Source of the DNA: Phycisphaeraceae bacterium
GTDB lineage: Bacteria > Planctomycetota > Phycisphaerae > Phycisphaerales > UBA1924
Assembly (NCBI GenBank): GCA_007693965.1
Contig: RECQ01000032.1
Coordinates: forward strand, 22,645 to 86,644
DNA length: 64,000 bases
Direction: 5' to 3'
This document shows positions 44,211 to 52,744 of this stretch, piece by piece (the stretch's first letter is position 1; the number at the start of each line of letters is the position of its first letter). The position numbers and the translations under genes are program-made. The notes below the pieces were generated by a model. The model saw only the letters and a program-made list of their open reading frames with translations, was not told the DNA's origin and made no database searches.

Positions 44211-46409
44211 GTGACCACGACCGCCACAGCCACGCCCGCCGACCACCGCGCTGCGCGCGCGCTGCAACCGTCGACATCACCCGGGACGCGTATCGACACT
44301 GACACCGTCGCCCGCGCGCTCGACCGCGCTGTCGACGCTCTGTTTACCAAGCAGAGGGCGGACGGCCACTGGTGCGCCGAGCTCGAGGGCGATTCGATCC
44401 TCAGCAGCGAATACCTGCTGATGAAGGCCATCCTCGGCCAGCGCTCTCCCGACGACGCCGAGGGCTCGCCCGCCGACACACCAGAGAAATTCGAGAAGAT
44501 CTGCGCCTACCTTCGCGCCCTGCAGCGCACTGGCGGCGCCTGGGGCCAGTATCCCGGCTCGGGGCCGGACGTCAGCGCCACCGCCAAGGCCTATCTAGCG
44601 CTGAAAATCTTCGGCGATGATCCGAAGTCGCCCCACATGCGCGCCGCACTCGAAGCCACCCACCGTCTCGGCGGCGCCGAGAAGATCAACACCTTCTCCA
44701 TGTTCTACCTCGCCTGCCTCGGCCAGGTGAGCTGGAAGGCGTGCCCCACGATTCCCCCCGAGGTCGTCTTCCTGCCGCGCTGGTTCCCGTTCCACATGGA
44801 CAAGGTCGCCGCGTGGACGCGCACCATGATCCTGCCGCTGGCCCTGTGCACAGCGCTCCGCCCCGTGCGCACACTGCCTGACCATCTCGGCTGCGCCGAG
44901 CTCTTCATCGATCCGAAATCGCGCACGCGCCTCAACAAGCCCTGGAACACCAAGGATCCCACCTGCTGGTCGAACATTTTTCTCGGGATCGATCGTTTCC
45001 TGAAGTTCGTCCACGCCGCCCGGCTCTCGCCCGTTCGCTCCGCCTCGATCCGGGCCGCCCGCGACTGGATCGTCGAGCGCATGCGCGCCGACACCACCGA
45101 CGGCCTCGGCGCCATCTTTCCGCCCATGGTCTACATCCAGGTCGCGCTTCATAAGATGGGCTACGAGCGCAGCCACCCCGTGCGCGCCGAGGCGGAGCGC
45201 CAGCTCGACCGCTTCATCGTCGAGAAGGACGATCACATCCGCATCCAGCCCTGCTTCTCGCCCGTGTGGGACACCGGCATCGCTCTCTACGCCCTCACCG
45301 AGGCGGGTCTGACCGCGCAGGACGACGATCGCATCGCCCGTACGTGCGCCTGGCTGTGCGATCGTGAAGTCAAACTCGTCGGCGACTGGGTGCGCAACCT
45401 GCGCGCTGCCGATCGCGAGCGCTTCCGCGCCGACCGCGACTCCTGGGCCGCGTGGGCCTTCGAATATCGCAACGACTGGTACCCCGATGTCGACGACACC
45501 GCCATGGTCGCCAAGGCCATGCGCCGCGCCGCCGACGGCCTGCCCCCCGGCCACCGCTTCGCGGACACCGCCCGGCGGGCCACCGAGTGGATCGTCGCTA
45601 TGCAGAACGACGACGGCGGCTGGGCCGCCTTCGATCGCACGAAACACCGCGAGTGGATGGAGGCCGTCCCCTTCGCCGACCACAACGCCATGCAGGACCC
45701 GAGCTGCCCCGACATCACCGGGCGCACCATCGAGGCCCTCATCACCTGCGGCGTGCCCCGCGACCACGCCTCAGTCCGCCGCGCTGTCGAATACCTCAAG
45801 ACCACACAGCTCCCCGAGGGCTGCTGGAAGGGCCGGTGGGGGGTGAACTACCTCTACGGAACGTGGCAGGCGGTGGGGGGGCTGGACGCCGCGGGCGAGG
45901 ACGTGCGGCAGCCGTACCTCCAGCGCACGCTCACATGGCTCCGCAAAGTCCAGAACGAAGACGGCGGCTTCGGCGAATCGGCCAACTCGTACGAGAACGA
46001 GTCAATCAAGGGCGTCGGCCCCTCCACGGCGTCACAGACCGCGTGGGGCGTGACGACGCTGATGTATCTGACATCGCCGAACGACACGGCCGTCCTCCGC
46101 GCCATCCGCTGGCTGGTGGACCACCAGCTCGATGCGGACACTCCCGCCGCCCCCTGGCCGGTTCAAGTCGAGGGCGAAGACTGGAAGCTGGGCCTGATCG
46201 AGCAGAGCGAGAAGACAGCGCCGAAGGCCAACCACCTCGTGGATGAGCCCGCCGGCGCCTGGCGCGAGCCGTGGTTCACGGGGACGGGATTCCCGAAGGT
46301 GTTTTATCTGCGCTACCACCTGTACCGGCATTATTTTCCGGTGATGGCGCTGGGGCGGTGGGTGCGGCTGACGGGTGTGCGGCCCACTCACTCCGGAAAC
46401 CAGGTTTGA
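44211..46409 (+). CDS. shc: squalene-hopene cyclase
   Basis: A 732-residue terpene cyclase that folds squalene into the pentacyclic hopene or diplopterol, the first step of hopanoid membrane lipids. It has the catalytic DxDDTA motif in YPDVDDTAMVAKA and several QW repeats, among them DGGWAAFDRTK and DGGFGESANSYEN, plus WGQYPGSGPDVSATAKAYLA at the start of the core. The family is usually 630-720 residues; an extra ~40-residue Ala/Thr-rich lead is present. GTG 44211 follows GCGGAGA and is preferred; TTG 44169 is possible. No hpn genes are adjacent; SPFH and ABC genes are upstream and HicAB follows 3 bp after the stop. Confidence 0.93.
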   Translation: MTTTATATPADHRAARALQPSTSPGTRIDTDTVARALDRAVDALFTKQRADGHWCAELEGDSILSSEYLLMKAILGQRSPDDAEGSPADTPEKFEKICAYLRALQRTGGAWGQYPGSGPDVSATAKAYLALKIFGDDPKSPHMRAALEATHRLGGAEKINTFSMFYLACLGQVSWKACPTIPPEVVFLPRWFPFHMDKVAAWTRTMILPLALCTALRPVRTLPDHLGCAELFIDPKSRTRLNKPWNTKDPTCWSNIFLGIDRFLKFVHAARLSPVRSASIRAARDWIVERMRADTTDGLGAIFPPMVYIQVALHKMGYERSHPVRAEAERQLDRFIVEKDDHIRIQPCFSPVWDTGIALYALTEAGLTAQDDDRIARTCAWLCDREVKLVGDWVRNLRAADRERFRADRDSWAAWAFEYRNDWYPDVDDTAMVAKAMRRAADGLPPGHRFADTARRATEWIVAMQNDDGGWAAFDRTKHREWMEAVPFADHNAMQDPSCPDITGRTIEALITCGVPRDHASVRRAVEYLKTTQLPEGCWKGRWGVNYLYGTWQAVGGLDAAGEDVRQPYLQRTLTWLRKVQNEDGGFGESANSYENESIKGVGPSTASQTAWGVTTLMYLTSPNDTAVLRAIRWLVDHQLDADTPAAPWPVQVEGEDWKLGLIEQSEKTAPKANHLVDEPAGAWREPWFTGTGFPKVFYLRYHLYRHYFPVMALGRWVRLTGVRPTHSGNQV

Positions 46410-46412
46410 CTC

Positions 46413-46673
46413 ATGGCGAAGCTTGAGAAATTGCTTCAGGAAGTCCTGTCAGCAAGAAGTGATCAGAACATCCGTTTCTCGGACCTCTGCAAGCTCGTTC
46501 AAGCGCTGGGCTTCCAGGAACGCATCAAGGGAGATCACCACATTTTCACCCGAGATACGGTCGAAGAAATCATAAACCTTCAGCCTCGTTCAGACGGCAA
46601 GGCGAAGCCCTACCAGGTCAAGCAGGTCCGGTCTATAATCACGAAGTACCGATTGGGTTTGGAGCAGCCATGA
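46413..46673 (+). CDS. hicA: HicA-type mRNA interferase toxin
   Basis: An 86-residue protein of the HicA family, small dsRBD-like toxins that cleave mRNA. It shows IRFSDLCKLVQALGFQERIK, then GDHHIFTR with the catalytic His, and YQVKQVRSIITKYRLGL. It is about 20 residues longer than minimal HicA because of a helical N-terminus. It starts 3 bp after shc, and its stop overlaps the hicB start by four bases. It may be transcribed from the shc promoter as well as its own. Confidence 0.87.
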   Translation: MAKLEKLLQEVLSARSDQNIRFSDLCKLVQALGFQERIKGDHHIFTRDTVEEIINLQPRSDGKAKPYQVKQVRSIITKYRLGLEQP

Positions 46674-46876
46674 AGTACGAAGTCATCATCTACTGGAGCG
46701 AGGAGGACCAGGCGTTCATCGCTGAAGTCCCCGAACTCGCGGGCTGCATGGCCGACGGCGACTCGAAGGCGGAAGCGCTCGCGAACGCTGAGAAGGTCGC
46801 AGCGGAGTGGATAGAGACGGCCAAAGAGCTGGGGCGACCGATCCCCACGCCCAAGGGCCGCCCCAATTTTGCGTGA
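46670..46876 (+). CDS. hicB: HicB-type antitoxin (short form)
   Basis: A 68-residue protein of the HicB family, which binds and blocks HicA. It shows the diagnostic start YEVIIYWSEEDQAFIAEVPELAGC and GDSKAEALANAEKVAAEWIE. It is the short form: no C-terminal DNA-binding (RHH or HTH) domain follows, so autoregulation would need another mechanism. The toxin-first order and coupled overlap are typical of hicAB. Confidence 0.88.
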   Translation: MKYEVIIYWSEEDQAFIAEVPELAGCMADGDSKAEALANAEKVAAEWIETAKELGRPIPTPKGRPNFA

Positions 46877-47177
46877 GGAAGCGGTCGCACACCGAGTTCG
46901 ATCGAGACGGGCGCTAGGCCCAGCGAGGCCTTCCGAGTCGGTCATGCGAACGGAAACATCGCTCGATAACTCATCGAACCCGACGCCAATGATCCGGCAA
47001 TGCTCAGTTGTCTTAACACGTCCTGCGCAATGCCACGCCCGTCACCCTCCGGTTGCTGGGCATGGCGCCCGAATGCGGTTCATACCGCCCGCTATTGACG
47101 ATGTTGCGATCAAGGTTGCGAACCATCCCTCGCTCGCGCTTCAGGCTCGTTTCCCGCGCGTCTACACGCTCCAACAC
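46877..47177. other. intergenic region after hicB
   Basis: 301 bases between hicB and the converging gene at 47178. I see no gene, no tRNA and no strong terminator. A GTTCGATC at 46898 looks like a T-loop but the flanking bases do not pair. Confidence 0.45.
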
Positions 47178-47576
47178 TCAGTCCAGCTTCTCACTCTCAA
47201 TGCTCGCCGTCTCCCCCTTCATCTTCTTCTCCACGTACCGCTTCACCCAGTTCTCAAAGCTCTTCCCGTGGGCCGCGTCTTTGCCGGTGAACTCGATGCG
47301 GTCGATCTGGTCGTAGGTCACCACCGCCGGCGTGTCCGTATCCGGGGGCATCAGGCGCAGGCGCGAGTCGGCCAGCGTCGAGGCGGTGCGCCGGTCGAAG
47401 ATGTATCCGGTCACGCTCGAGCCGTCGGTCAGCGTCAGCGTGACATCTCCCCGGTAATCGAAGGCTTTTTCAAGGGCGTCGAGCAGGGCCTGCTCGTCTT
47501 CGCGCGTGGCGGCGAGTCCCTGCAGCGGGGTGTGGGTGGAGGCCGTTTCAGATTTCGCTTTGGTTTCCTGAGGCAT
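47178..47576 (-). CDS. conserved-looking small protein, function unknown
   Basis: A 132-residue protein read from ATG 47576 (MPQETKAKSETASTHTPLQG). The middle has a beta-rich segment, RGDVTLTLTDGSSVTGYIFD and RLRLMPPDTDTPAVVTYDQI followed by DRIEFTG, reminiscent of a small SH3 or Sm-like module. The C-terminus is an amphipathic helix (ENWVKRYVEKKMKGETA). The frame extends upstream to 47618. No signal peptide is present, so it is probably cytoplasmic. Confidence 0.65.
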   Translation of the reverse strand: MPQETKAKSETASTHTPLQGLAATREDEQALLDALEKAFDYRGDVTLTLTDGSSVTGYIFDRRTASTLADSRLRLMPPDTDTPAVVTYDQIDRIEFTGKDAAHGKSFENWVKRYVEKKMKGETASIESEKLD

Positions 47577-47761
47577 AAAGGACAGGGTACGAGCGGAGTC
47601 GCTGGATCGCCAGCGCACCCGGCGTCATCCAGGGCTTCAAAGACGCAACGTCGGCCTTTTCGAGCGCGAGCCCATGCATAGTCACGATGGATTTTCCTGC
47701 GAGCGCGGCCGAATCGTTTACTCGGGGCGGGACGCCCCGGCTCGCTGTGATGTGTACGAAT

Positions 47762-47802
47762 CACCCGCTCACCCGCTCACCCGCTCACCCGCTCACCCGC
47801 AC
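47762..47802. repeat. 8-bp tandem repeat, CACCCGCT
   Basis: Four perfect copies of CACCCGCT from 47762 to 47793, then a fifth with a last-base change (CACCCGCA) and a decaying CACCT. It lies just beyond the 3' end of the gene ending at 47815, with no coding role seen. Confidence 0.7.
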
Positions 47803-47814
47803 ACCTCACACCCC

Positions 47815-48138
47815 TCACATCCCCGCCCCGAACGTCCGCCCCGTCTCCGGGTCCGCCATCTGCCAGCCGTGCTGTTTGCACAGGCGACTCAGCACCGGCC
47901 AGGCGATTTCCTCCTCGATGATCGAGACAACCGCCTGGTTGATCTCATCGCGGTCGTCCACCATGGGCAGGTCGATGCGGATGCCGGGCCCGAAGGCCAT
48001 GCCGAGGCTCTCGGGGGAGCCGTCCGGCGCGGTGTTGTACTTCGCCAGCTTTTGAAGCACTTCGCGCTTCGTGCCCAGCGGAATCGGGGCGTCGTTCTCC
48101 GGCGCGTGCATGAGGATGATCTGGCGGTTCCTGGCCAA
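47815..48138 (-). CDS. small protein, function unknown
   Basis: A 107-residue protein if it starts at the TTG at 48138, which follows AGGAA at good spacing; ATG 48111 would give 98 residues. It includes MHAPENDAPIPLGTKREVLQ, KLAKYNTAPDG and MAFGPGIRIDLPMVDDRDEI, then a helix EEIAWPVLSRLCKQHGWQM. It lies downstream of the acyltransferase on the same strand. No family is recognised. Confidence 0.55.
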   Translation of the reverse strand: MARNRQIILMHAPENDAPIPLGTKREVLQKLAKYNTAPDGSPESLGMAFGPGIRIDLPMVDDRDEINQAVVSIIEEEIAWPVLSRLCKQHGWQMADPETGRTFGAGM

Positions 48139-48304
48139 GTGTCGATGTTCCTGCGGAGATGTTCGTGTCGGTGGGACGCCGTGAGGCGACACCCGGGATC
48201 CGGGCCTTCCCGGGGAAACAGGAGAGTATCGGCGATACGACTCCCATGCTCAACGTCGCGCGCGATGGAAGGCGGCGGGCAAGCGGGGGGTCGCCGCGCC
48301 GCCC

Positions 48305-49378
48305 TCAGCTTGCCTTCGCCTCAGCCGCCTCGGCGAACTCGCGGGCGTCCTGTGCAGACCGCTCGACAATGCGGCCCAGATTCTCCTCCGTCATCCACGG
48401 CAGGGCCCGGATCTTCTCCTTGAGCGGCTCCGGGAAAGGGCGTCCCTCGCGCTCGTGCCGGGGGCGCGATTTCCAGTAGCGGTGCATCCACAGATACTGC
48501 TCCGGCGCCCGGCGCACCATCTCCTCGATGGCGCGCCGGTACCGCGCTGTGATGTAGAAGAGGGGGTCGGGCTGCTCGCGCCAGTCGTCGGGCTTGATGA
48601 TGTCGATCACATCGATCCGGTATTTCAGACGCATCGACGCCGGGCCTCCCAGGCACATCGCCTGGCCGCAGATGACCGGGGCGTCGAAGCGCATCGCCAG
48701 CAGACCGATTGACTTGTACGTCGAGGCCAGCCGGTCGAAAAACGGCACGAAGAGTCCGCGCGGCCCCGCGTTCTGATCCGCGATGAAGCCCACCGAGTCG
48801 CCGCGCTCCATCACGCGTGGAATCTGCTCGGTGGCGCCGAACTTCGAGAGCAGGTCAAGCCCGTGTCGCGCCCGCGTCTGGCGCACCCAGTTGTCGAGGG
48901 CGGCGATGTCCAGCGGGCGGTACAGCGCGTGGATGGGAAATCCCAAGACGCCCAGCGTCGATCCCAGCGCCTCCCAGTTGCCGCAGTGCCCCGTGATGAG
49001 CAGGCAGGGGCGCCGGCTCAGGAGTTGATCGACAGCGCAGCCAAGTTCGCCCAGCTCGACGCGGGTCGGCCAGCCGTCATCCGTCAGCATGCTCGGCGAG
49101 TACGCCACCTCGGCGGCGAGCGCGAAGAGCCGCTTGTAGGCGTCCATGGCGCAGCGCTCGACGCGCGGGCGCGGCCATTCGGGAAAGCACCAGGCGATAT
49201 TGCGCTCGGCCCGCTTGAGGCGCGTGGCGTTCATGGGCGAGCGGGCCCAGACTTCGCCCAAGCCGCGCAACACCGGGATCGTCTCGTCGATGTCGAAGAG
49301 ATTGACAGCGCCGCCGGCGAGACGCACGGCGCCGTAGGTGAGCGGGTCGGTCAGTGTCTGAAGCGGGCCGCGGGCCAT
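48305..49378 (-). CDS. LpxL/HtrB-family lipid A late acyltransferase
   Basis: A 357-residue protein of the lysophospholipid acyltransferase superfamily that adds secondary acyl chains to lipid A or related glycolipids at the inner membrane. It shows the catalytic H-x4-E motif in LLITGHCGNWEALGS, FIADQNAGPRGLFVPFFDR and the C-terminal YLWMHRYWKSRP signature. Unlike LpxL of E. coli, its N-terminus has only weak hydrophobicity, and the C-terminus (about 325-357) adds a helical Glu/Ala-rich tail. It follows the coiled-coil membrane protein gene by 64 bp and may be co-transcribed with it. Confidence 0.88.
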   Translation of the reverse strand: MARGPLQTLTDPLTYGAVRLAGGAVNLFDIDETIPVLRGLGEVWARSPMNATRLKRAERNIAWCFPEWPRPRVERCAMDAYKRLFALAAEVAYSPSMLTDDGWPTRVELGELGCAVDQLLSRRPCLLITGHCGNWEALGSTLGVLGFPIHALYRPLDIAALDNWVRQTRARHGLDLLSKFGATEQIPRVMERGDSVGFIADQNAGPRGLFVPFFDRLASTYKSIGLLAMRFDAPVICGQAMCLGGPASMRLKYRIDVIDIIKPDDWREQPDPLFYITARYRRAIEEMVRRAPEQYLWMHRYWKSRPRHEREGRPFPEPLKEKIRALPWMTEENLGRIVERSAQDAREFAEAAEAKAS

Positions 49379-49442
49379 GTCGGAGTCCGGCCATGAGCGC
49401 GAGACCGGTTCATCTCCCGGGCTACGGGACAGCCTGCGAGGC

Positions 49443-50816
49443 TCAGCGGCGAGCGTGGTAGCCGGTGAGCGTGAAGAGCCGGTTCTGGTTCAGGATCGGG
49501 ATGCCCGTCTGGGTGGCCGTCTGGAACAGCCTGTCATACTCCTGCGACTCCAGCAGCAGGCGACGATACTCGAGCACCACGGCCATCGGTGCGTCCGATG
49601 GCGGCTGCGGGGGCAGAATGGGTCGCTGGCCAAGCACCAGGAAGTCCACATGGCCATCCAGCTCACTCAGCACGTCCCCGCCCCAGTCATTGATCAGGCC
49701 CGCGATCGCATTTCGCCCCTGCGGCGTCGCGACACCGTCGTTGTTCGAATCGAAGTTGCCGAAGACCACGAATGAGTATCGCTTGTTGGGATCGAAGACA
49801 GCGTTGGCGACCACATCGCCGGTCACCACCGGGTTGCCCTGCGTCTCTCGGATGACGCGGCACACGGTCGAGTCGTTTTCGATACGGATCACTTCCAGGG
49901 TCGCCTTGCCGCGCGGGTAGTTCCCGTCGCGATCAGGGCGGATCGCGGAGGCGTCCGAATAGACCTCGAAGGTCATGCCGAGGATCACACGGTTGTTGCG
50001 TCCGATGTCGATGATCGCCTGCCGCCGGGCGCCGTCGGTCGAGACGACGCGGGCGTCGACCAGCGCGTATTCCTCCGTCGGCCGCAGCACCTCGCCCGCT
50101 CGCTCCTGGCGCAGCTCTTCGATCACCGACTGTTGAATCGTGACCTGCTCCTGCAGTTCAGACAAACGTCCGCGCAGTCCCGACTCCAGTTCCGCGGCGG
50201 AGTTGCGGATGTCGTCCACGCGGGAATTGTTTTCGGAAATGGTCGCGTTGACCATGCCGCGGTACCGCTCGAGCTCCGAGCTGTAGCGCCCGATTTCATC
50301 GTTGAGCGCGCTCACCGTCGAGTTGTACTCGGACTGGATGCGTGCCAGACGGTCGACCTCAGCCTGCAGATCAGACTCCGCGTTGGTGCGGGCCCGATTG
50401 GCGTCCGCGAGCGACCGGTTCAGTCGGTCGATCCGCGATTCGCGATCTGCGACCACGCGGAGCAGGGGCATGGTGTCTGAGCCGTCAATCTGGGCCAGGC
50501 GCTCACTCAGTCCTTCGAAGGTCTGCTGGCGGTTGCCGGTCACGCGATCCATCGTCTGCTCCAGCGACTGGCGCAGGTAGCCGACCAGGCTCACGTTCGA
50601 CGGCTTCTGATTCACCAGACGCAGGATGGAGTCGTCGTTGATCTCATCGGAGCGTATGAACTGACCACGCGCGTCCTGAGCCTGAAGGAGCTCGCGCTCC
50701 AGCCGTTGCTTCTGCCCGTAGAAGACGATGGAGAGGATGAACGTCGCGATGAGCAGAACGCCCATGATCGTCACCGTCACCGCCATGCCGACGCTGGTGT
50801 TGGTCCGTGAGGCCAT
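49443..50816 (-). CDS. single-pass membrane protein with long coiled coil
   Basis: A 457-residue protein from ATG 50816 (MASRTNTSVGMAVTVTIMG), with one transmembrane helix at about 11-33 (IMGVLLIATFILSIVFYG). Residues ~35-245 are a long coiled coil (RESRIDRLNRSLADANRART, LARIQSEYNSTVSALNDEIG). The C-terminal part (about 260-457) is a globular domain with RRQAIIDIGRNNRVILGMTF, RYSFVVFGNFDSNNDGVAT and PMAVVLEYRRLLLESQE. AGGGAG upstream supports this start; the frame reaches back to 50999. Function is unknown; the layout suggests a periplasmic scaffold or sensor. Confidence 0.75.
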   Translation of the reverse strand: MASRTNTSVGMAVTVTIMGVLLIATFILSIVFYGQKQRLERELLQAQDARGQFIRSDEINDDSILRLVNQKPSNVSLVGYLRQSLEQTMDRVTGNRQQTFEGLSERLAQIDGSDTMPLLRVVADRESRIDRLNRSLADANRARTNAESDLQAEVDRLARIQSEYNSTVSALNDEIGRYSSELERYRGMVNATISENNSRVDDIRNSAAELESGLRGRLSELQEQVTIQQSVIEELRQERAGEVLRPTEEYALVDARVVSTDGARRQAIIDIGRNNRVILGMTFEVYSDASAIRPDRDGNYPRGKATLEVIRIENDSTVCRVIRETQGNPVVTGDVVANAVFDPNKRYSFVVFGNFDSNNDGVATPQGRNAIAGLINDWGGDVLSELDGHVDFLVLGQRPILPPQPPSDAPMAVVLEYRRLLLESQEYDRLFQTATQTGIPILNQNRLFTLTGYHARR

Positions 50817-51010
50817 GTGGGATGGCTCCCTGCCGGTCGACAGGCCCACAGGGGCCCTCGCCGGTCGTGCTTGAGTACTGACTGAATCCAAACAACGCGG
50901 CCGATCCGCATCGGCCCCTCGCCCGCAATAATACGCGGAATGCGGGGGATGAGTTCCGACCGAGCCTGAGAGTGTCCCGAGGCCGCCTCGGGGCGTCAAC
51001 CCAGCGCTAT

Positions 51011-51035
51011 TCCGGGGCCGGAATTCAGCCCCGGA
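51011..51035. terminator. GC hairpin in the region after the MoxR gene
   Basis: TCCGGGGC, loop of nine bases, GCCCCGGA: a perfect 8-bp stem. No T-run is evident on either side. It lies beside the stronger hairpin at 51059-51085. Confidence 0.4.
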
Positions 51036-51050
51036 GCCGCATCACGAACA

Positions 51051-51085
51051 GGAGAAACGACCCGAGGCCAACGAGGCCCCGGGTC
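51051..51085 (-). terminator. leftward terminator-like hairpin downstream of the MoxR gene
   Basis: On the minus strand GACCCGGGGCC, loop TCGTT, GGCCTCGGGTC pairs along 11 bp with one G-U pair, followed by GTTTCTCC. It lies about 280 bases after the MoxR stop. Confidence 0.45.
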
Positions 51086-51362
51086 GCCGGAGGGAGAGTT
51101 AGGAACAACGGGCGCGGGCGCCATGCGAATGTCACGACCTGACATCACCCCGCGGCGGGCAGGGGAGGGTTGCCCGTCTGGTTTCGATTCTCAAATTTCC
51201 GCTGCTGGTTCAGAGCCTGCCAAGGCTAAACCCCGGAAATTTCCGGCGACGCGTCGCGACGTCGCACTGCTCGTCTGCTCTTCCTGATGGTTCGCGTGGT
51301 GGGGGAGCAGGGTTCCGAAAAAACCCGCAGCTTCACATCGTTCCGCAAGACGAGGTCTTCAC

Positions 51363-52394
51363 CTACTCATACGAGGGCTGCGCCGTGTCGCGCAGCAGCA
51401 GCTCGATCACCCGATCCGCATCCACACCCTCGGCGCTGGCTGCGTAGTTGAGCACCAGCCGGTGCCGCAGCGCCGCCGGCGCCAGCCGCTGCACGTGGTG
51501 GCTTCCCGGCGTCGGCTCGCCTTCGAGCGCTGCAAGGCATCGCGTCGCCATCAGCAGCGCCTGCCCCGCCCGCGGCCCCGCTCCCCAGGAGATAAACCGC
51601 TTCACCGACGACGGGCACGTTTCATCCTCAGGACGCGTCGCCCGGACCAGGCTCACCGCGTAATCCACCACATGCTCGCTCACCGGGATCGACGCGATCA
51701 CACGCCGCAGTTGCACCAGTTCGTGTCCATCGAAGAGCGGCTCGACGGAGTCGGCGCGCTGCGCGATGCGATCGCTCTCGGCCACGATCATCCGTTCCTC
51801 CGCGGCCTTGGGATATGTCATGCGCAGGCCGAACATGAAGCGGTCGAGCTGGGCTTCCGGCAGTGGATACGTGCCCTCCTGCTCGATGGGGTTCTGCGTG
51901 GCGATGACGATGAAGGGCGCCTCCAACTTGCGCGTGCTCCCTCCGATCGACACCTGCCGCTCCGCCATCGCCTCCAGCAGGGCGGCCTGCGTCTTGGGGG
52001 GCGTGCGGTTCACCTCATCCGCCAGCACAATGTTGGCGAAGACCGGACCTGGTGAAAATCGCAGCGAGCGCTCACCCGTCTGCGGATCGGTCTGGATCAG
52101 CTCGGCGCCGAGGATGTCGCTCGGCATCATGTCGGGCGTGAACTGGATGCGCTGAAACTTCAGGTCCAGCGAGGCGGCCAGCGTGCGCACCAGCATCGTC
52201 TTGGCCAGTCCGGGAACGCCGACGATCAGCACGTGCCCCTGGCAGAAGACGCCGACAAGCAATTGCTCGATCACCTCGCGCTGGCCGACGACCACGGAGC
52301 GAAGCCGCTCAGTCAGGGCGGCGCTGCGCTCGGCGAGCGTCCGAAAATCTTCGAGCGGGTCCGAATCGGCGCTGCGGTGTGCGTCTTGTTCCAT
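51363..52394 (-). CDS. MoxR-family AAA ATPase
   Basis: A 343-residue AAA+ ATPase of the MoxR (RavA-like) family, chaperone-like ATPases that help mature enzyme complexes. It shows VVVGQREVIEQLLVGVFCQG, Walker A VGVPGLAKT, FTPDMMPSDILGAEL, Walker B IVLADEVNRTPPKTQAALLE, the sensor IATQNPIEQEGTYPLPEAQL and a C-terminal lid with RPEDETCPSSVKRFISWGAG. ATG 52394 (MEQDAHRSAD) is chosen but lacks a clear ribosome binding site; ATG 52451 is possible. The DUF58 and von Willebrand A genes that usually accompany moxR are not adjacent. Confidence 0.92.
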   Translation of the reverse strand: MEQDAHRSADSDPLEDFRTLAERSAALTERLRSVVVGQREVIEQLLVGVFCQGHVLIVGVPGLAKTMLVRTLAASLDLKFQRIQFTPDMMPSDILGAELIQTDPQTGERSLRFSPGPVFANIVLADEVNRTPPKTQAALLEAMAERQVSIGGSTRKLEAPFIVIATQNPIEQEGTYPLPEAQLDRFMFGLRMTYPKAAEERMIVAESDRIAQRADSVEPLFDGHELVQLRRVIASIPVSEHVVDYAVSLVRATRPEDETCPSSVKRFISWGAGPRAGQALLMATRCLAALEGEPTPGSHHVQRLAPAALRHRLVLNYAASAEGVDADRVIELLLRDTAQPSYE

Positions 52395-52744
52395 GAGCGG
52401 GTCGCGATCGGGTCGGCGAAGCTGTGCGAGGTGAGGTCCGGTCGAAATCATATCGGCCACATCCGGGCCGGTGCGGCGGAGGGAACGTCCGGTATTCATC
52501 GGGATCACGGGCGCGCAGTCCGGTCCAGCCGGTGTTTCTCCAGCGCCGGAGCGATGCAAGCGCCAGAAGCGCATTTCGGCCCTGATTCATCACATCATCG
52601 CCGCGTTTCCGCCTTGACCGGCGCCCGCTGTGCCTCAAGCGCAGCCCGACCGCCGGGGTCGCCTGATCCGCCCGGGCGGTGACGTCAGCCCCATCCGAAG
52701 TCGATGACAGTGCTGACGCCCCCAGGCGTGGAGGAGGAGGAACG
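52395..52744. other. divergent intergenic region
   Basis: 350 bases between the MoxR gene and the GspE-N domain gene. Only the strong GGAGGAGGAGG ribosome binding site (52730-52740) of the rightward gene stands out. No convincing promoter pair is seen. Confidence 0.45.

Larger units (their letters stand above)
50817..51362. other. 546-base non-coding region with paired hairpins and a palindrome
   Basis: It separates two minus-strand genes. It holds two GC hairpins (51011-51035 and 51051-51085), a perfect 14-bp palindrome at 51233-51246 followed by CGACGCGTCG (another palindrome), and the promoter region of the gene below 50816. A 54-codon frame at 51123 has no protein-like features. Confidence 0.55.

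Noticed and set aside
46895..46930. tRNA-like GTTCGATC after hicB
   Set aside because: The flanking five bases do not pair and no acceptor or anticodon stem could be found.
51123..51287. Possible 54-codon gene in the non-coding region after the MoxR gene
   Set aside because: No good ribosome binding site, Arg/Pro-rich, and it spans palindromes; not protein-like.
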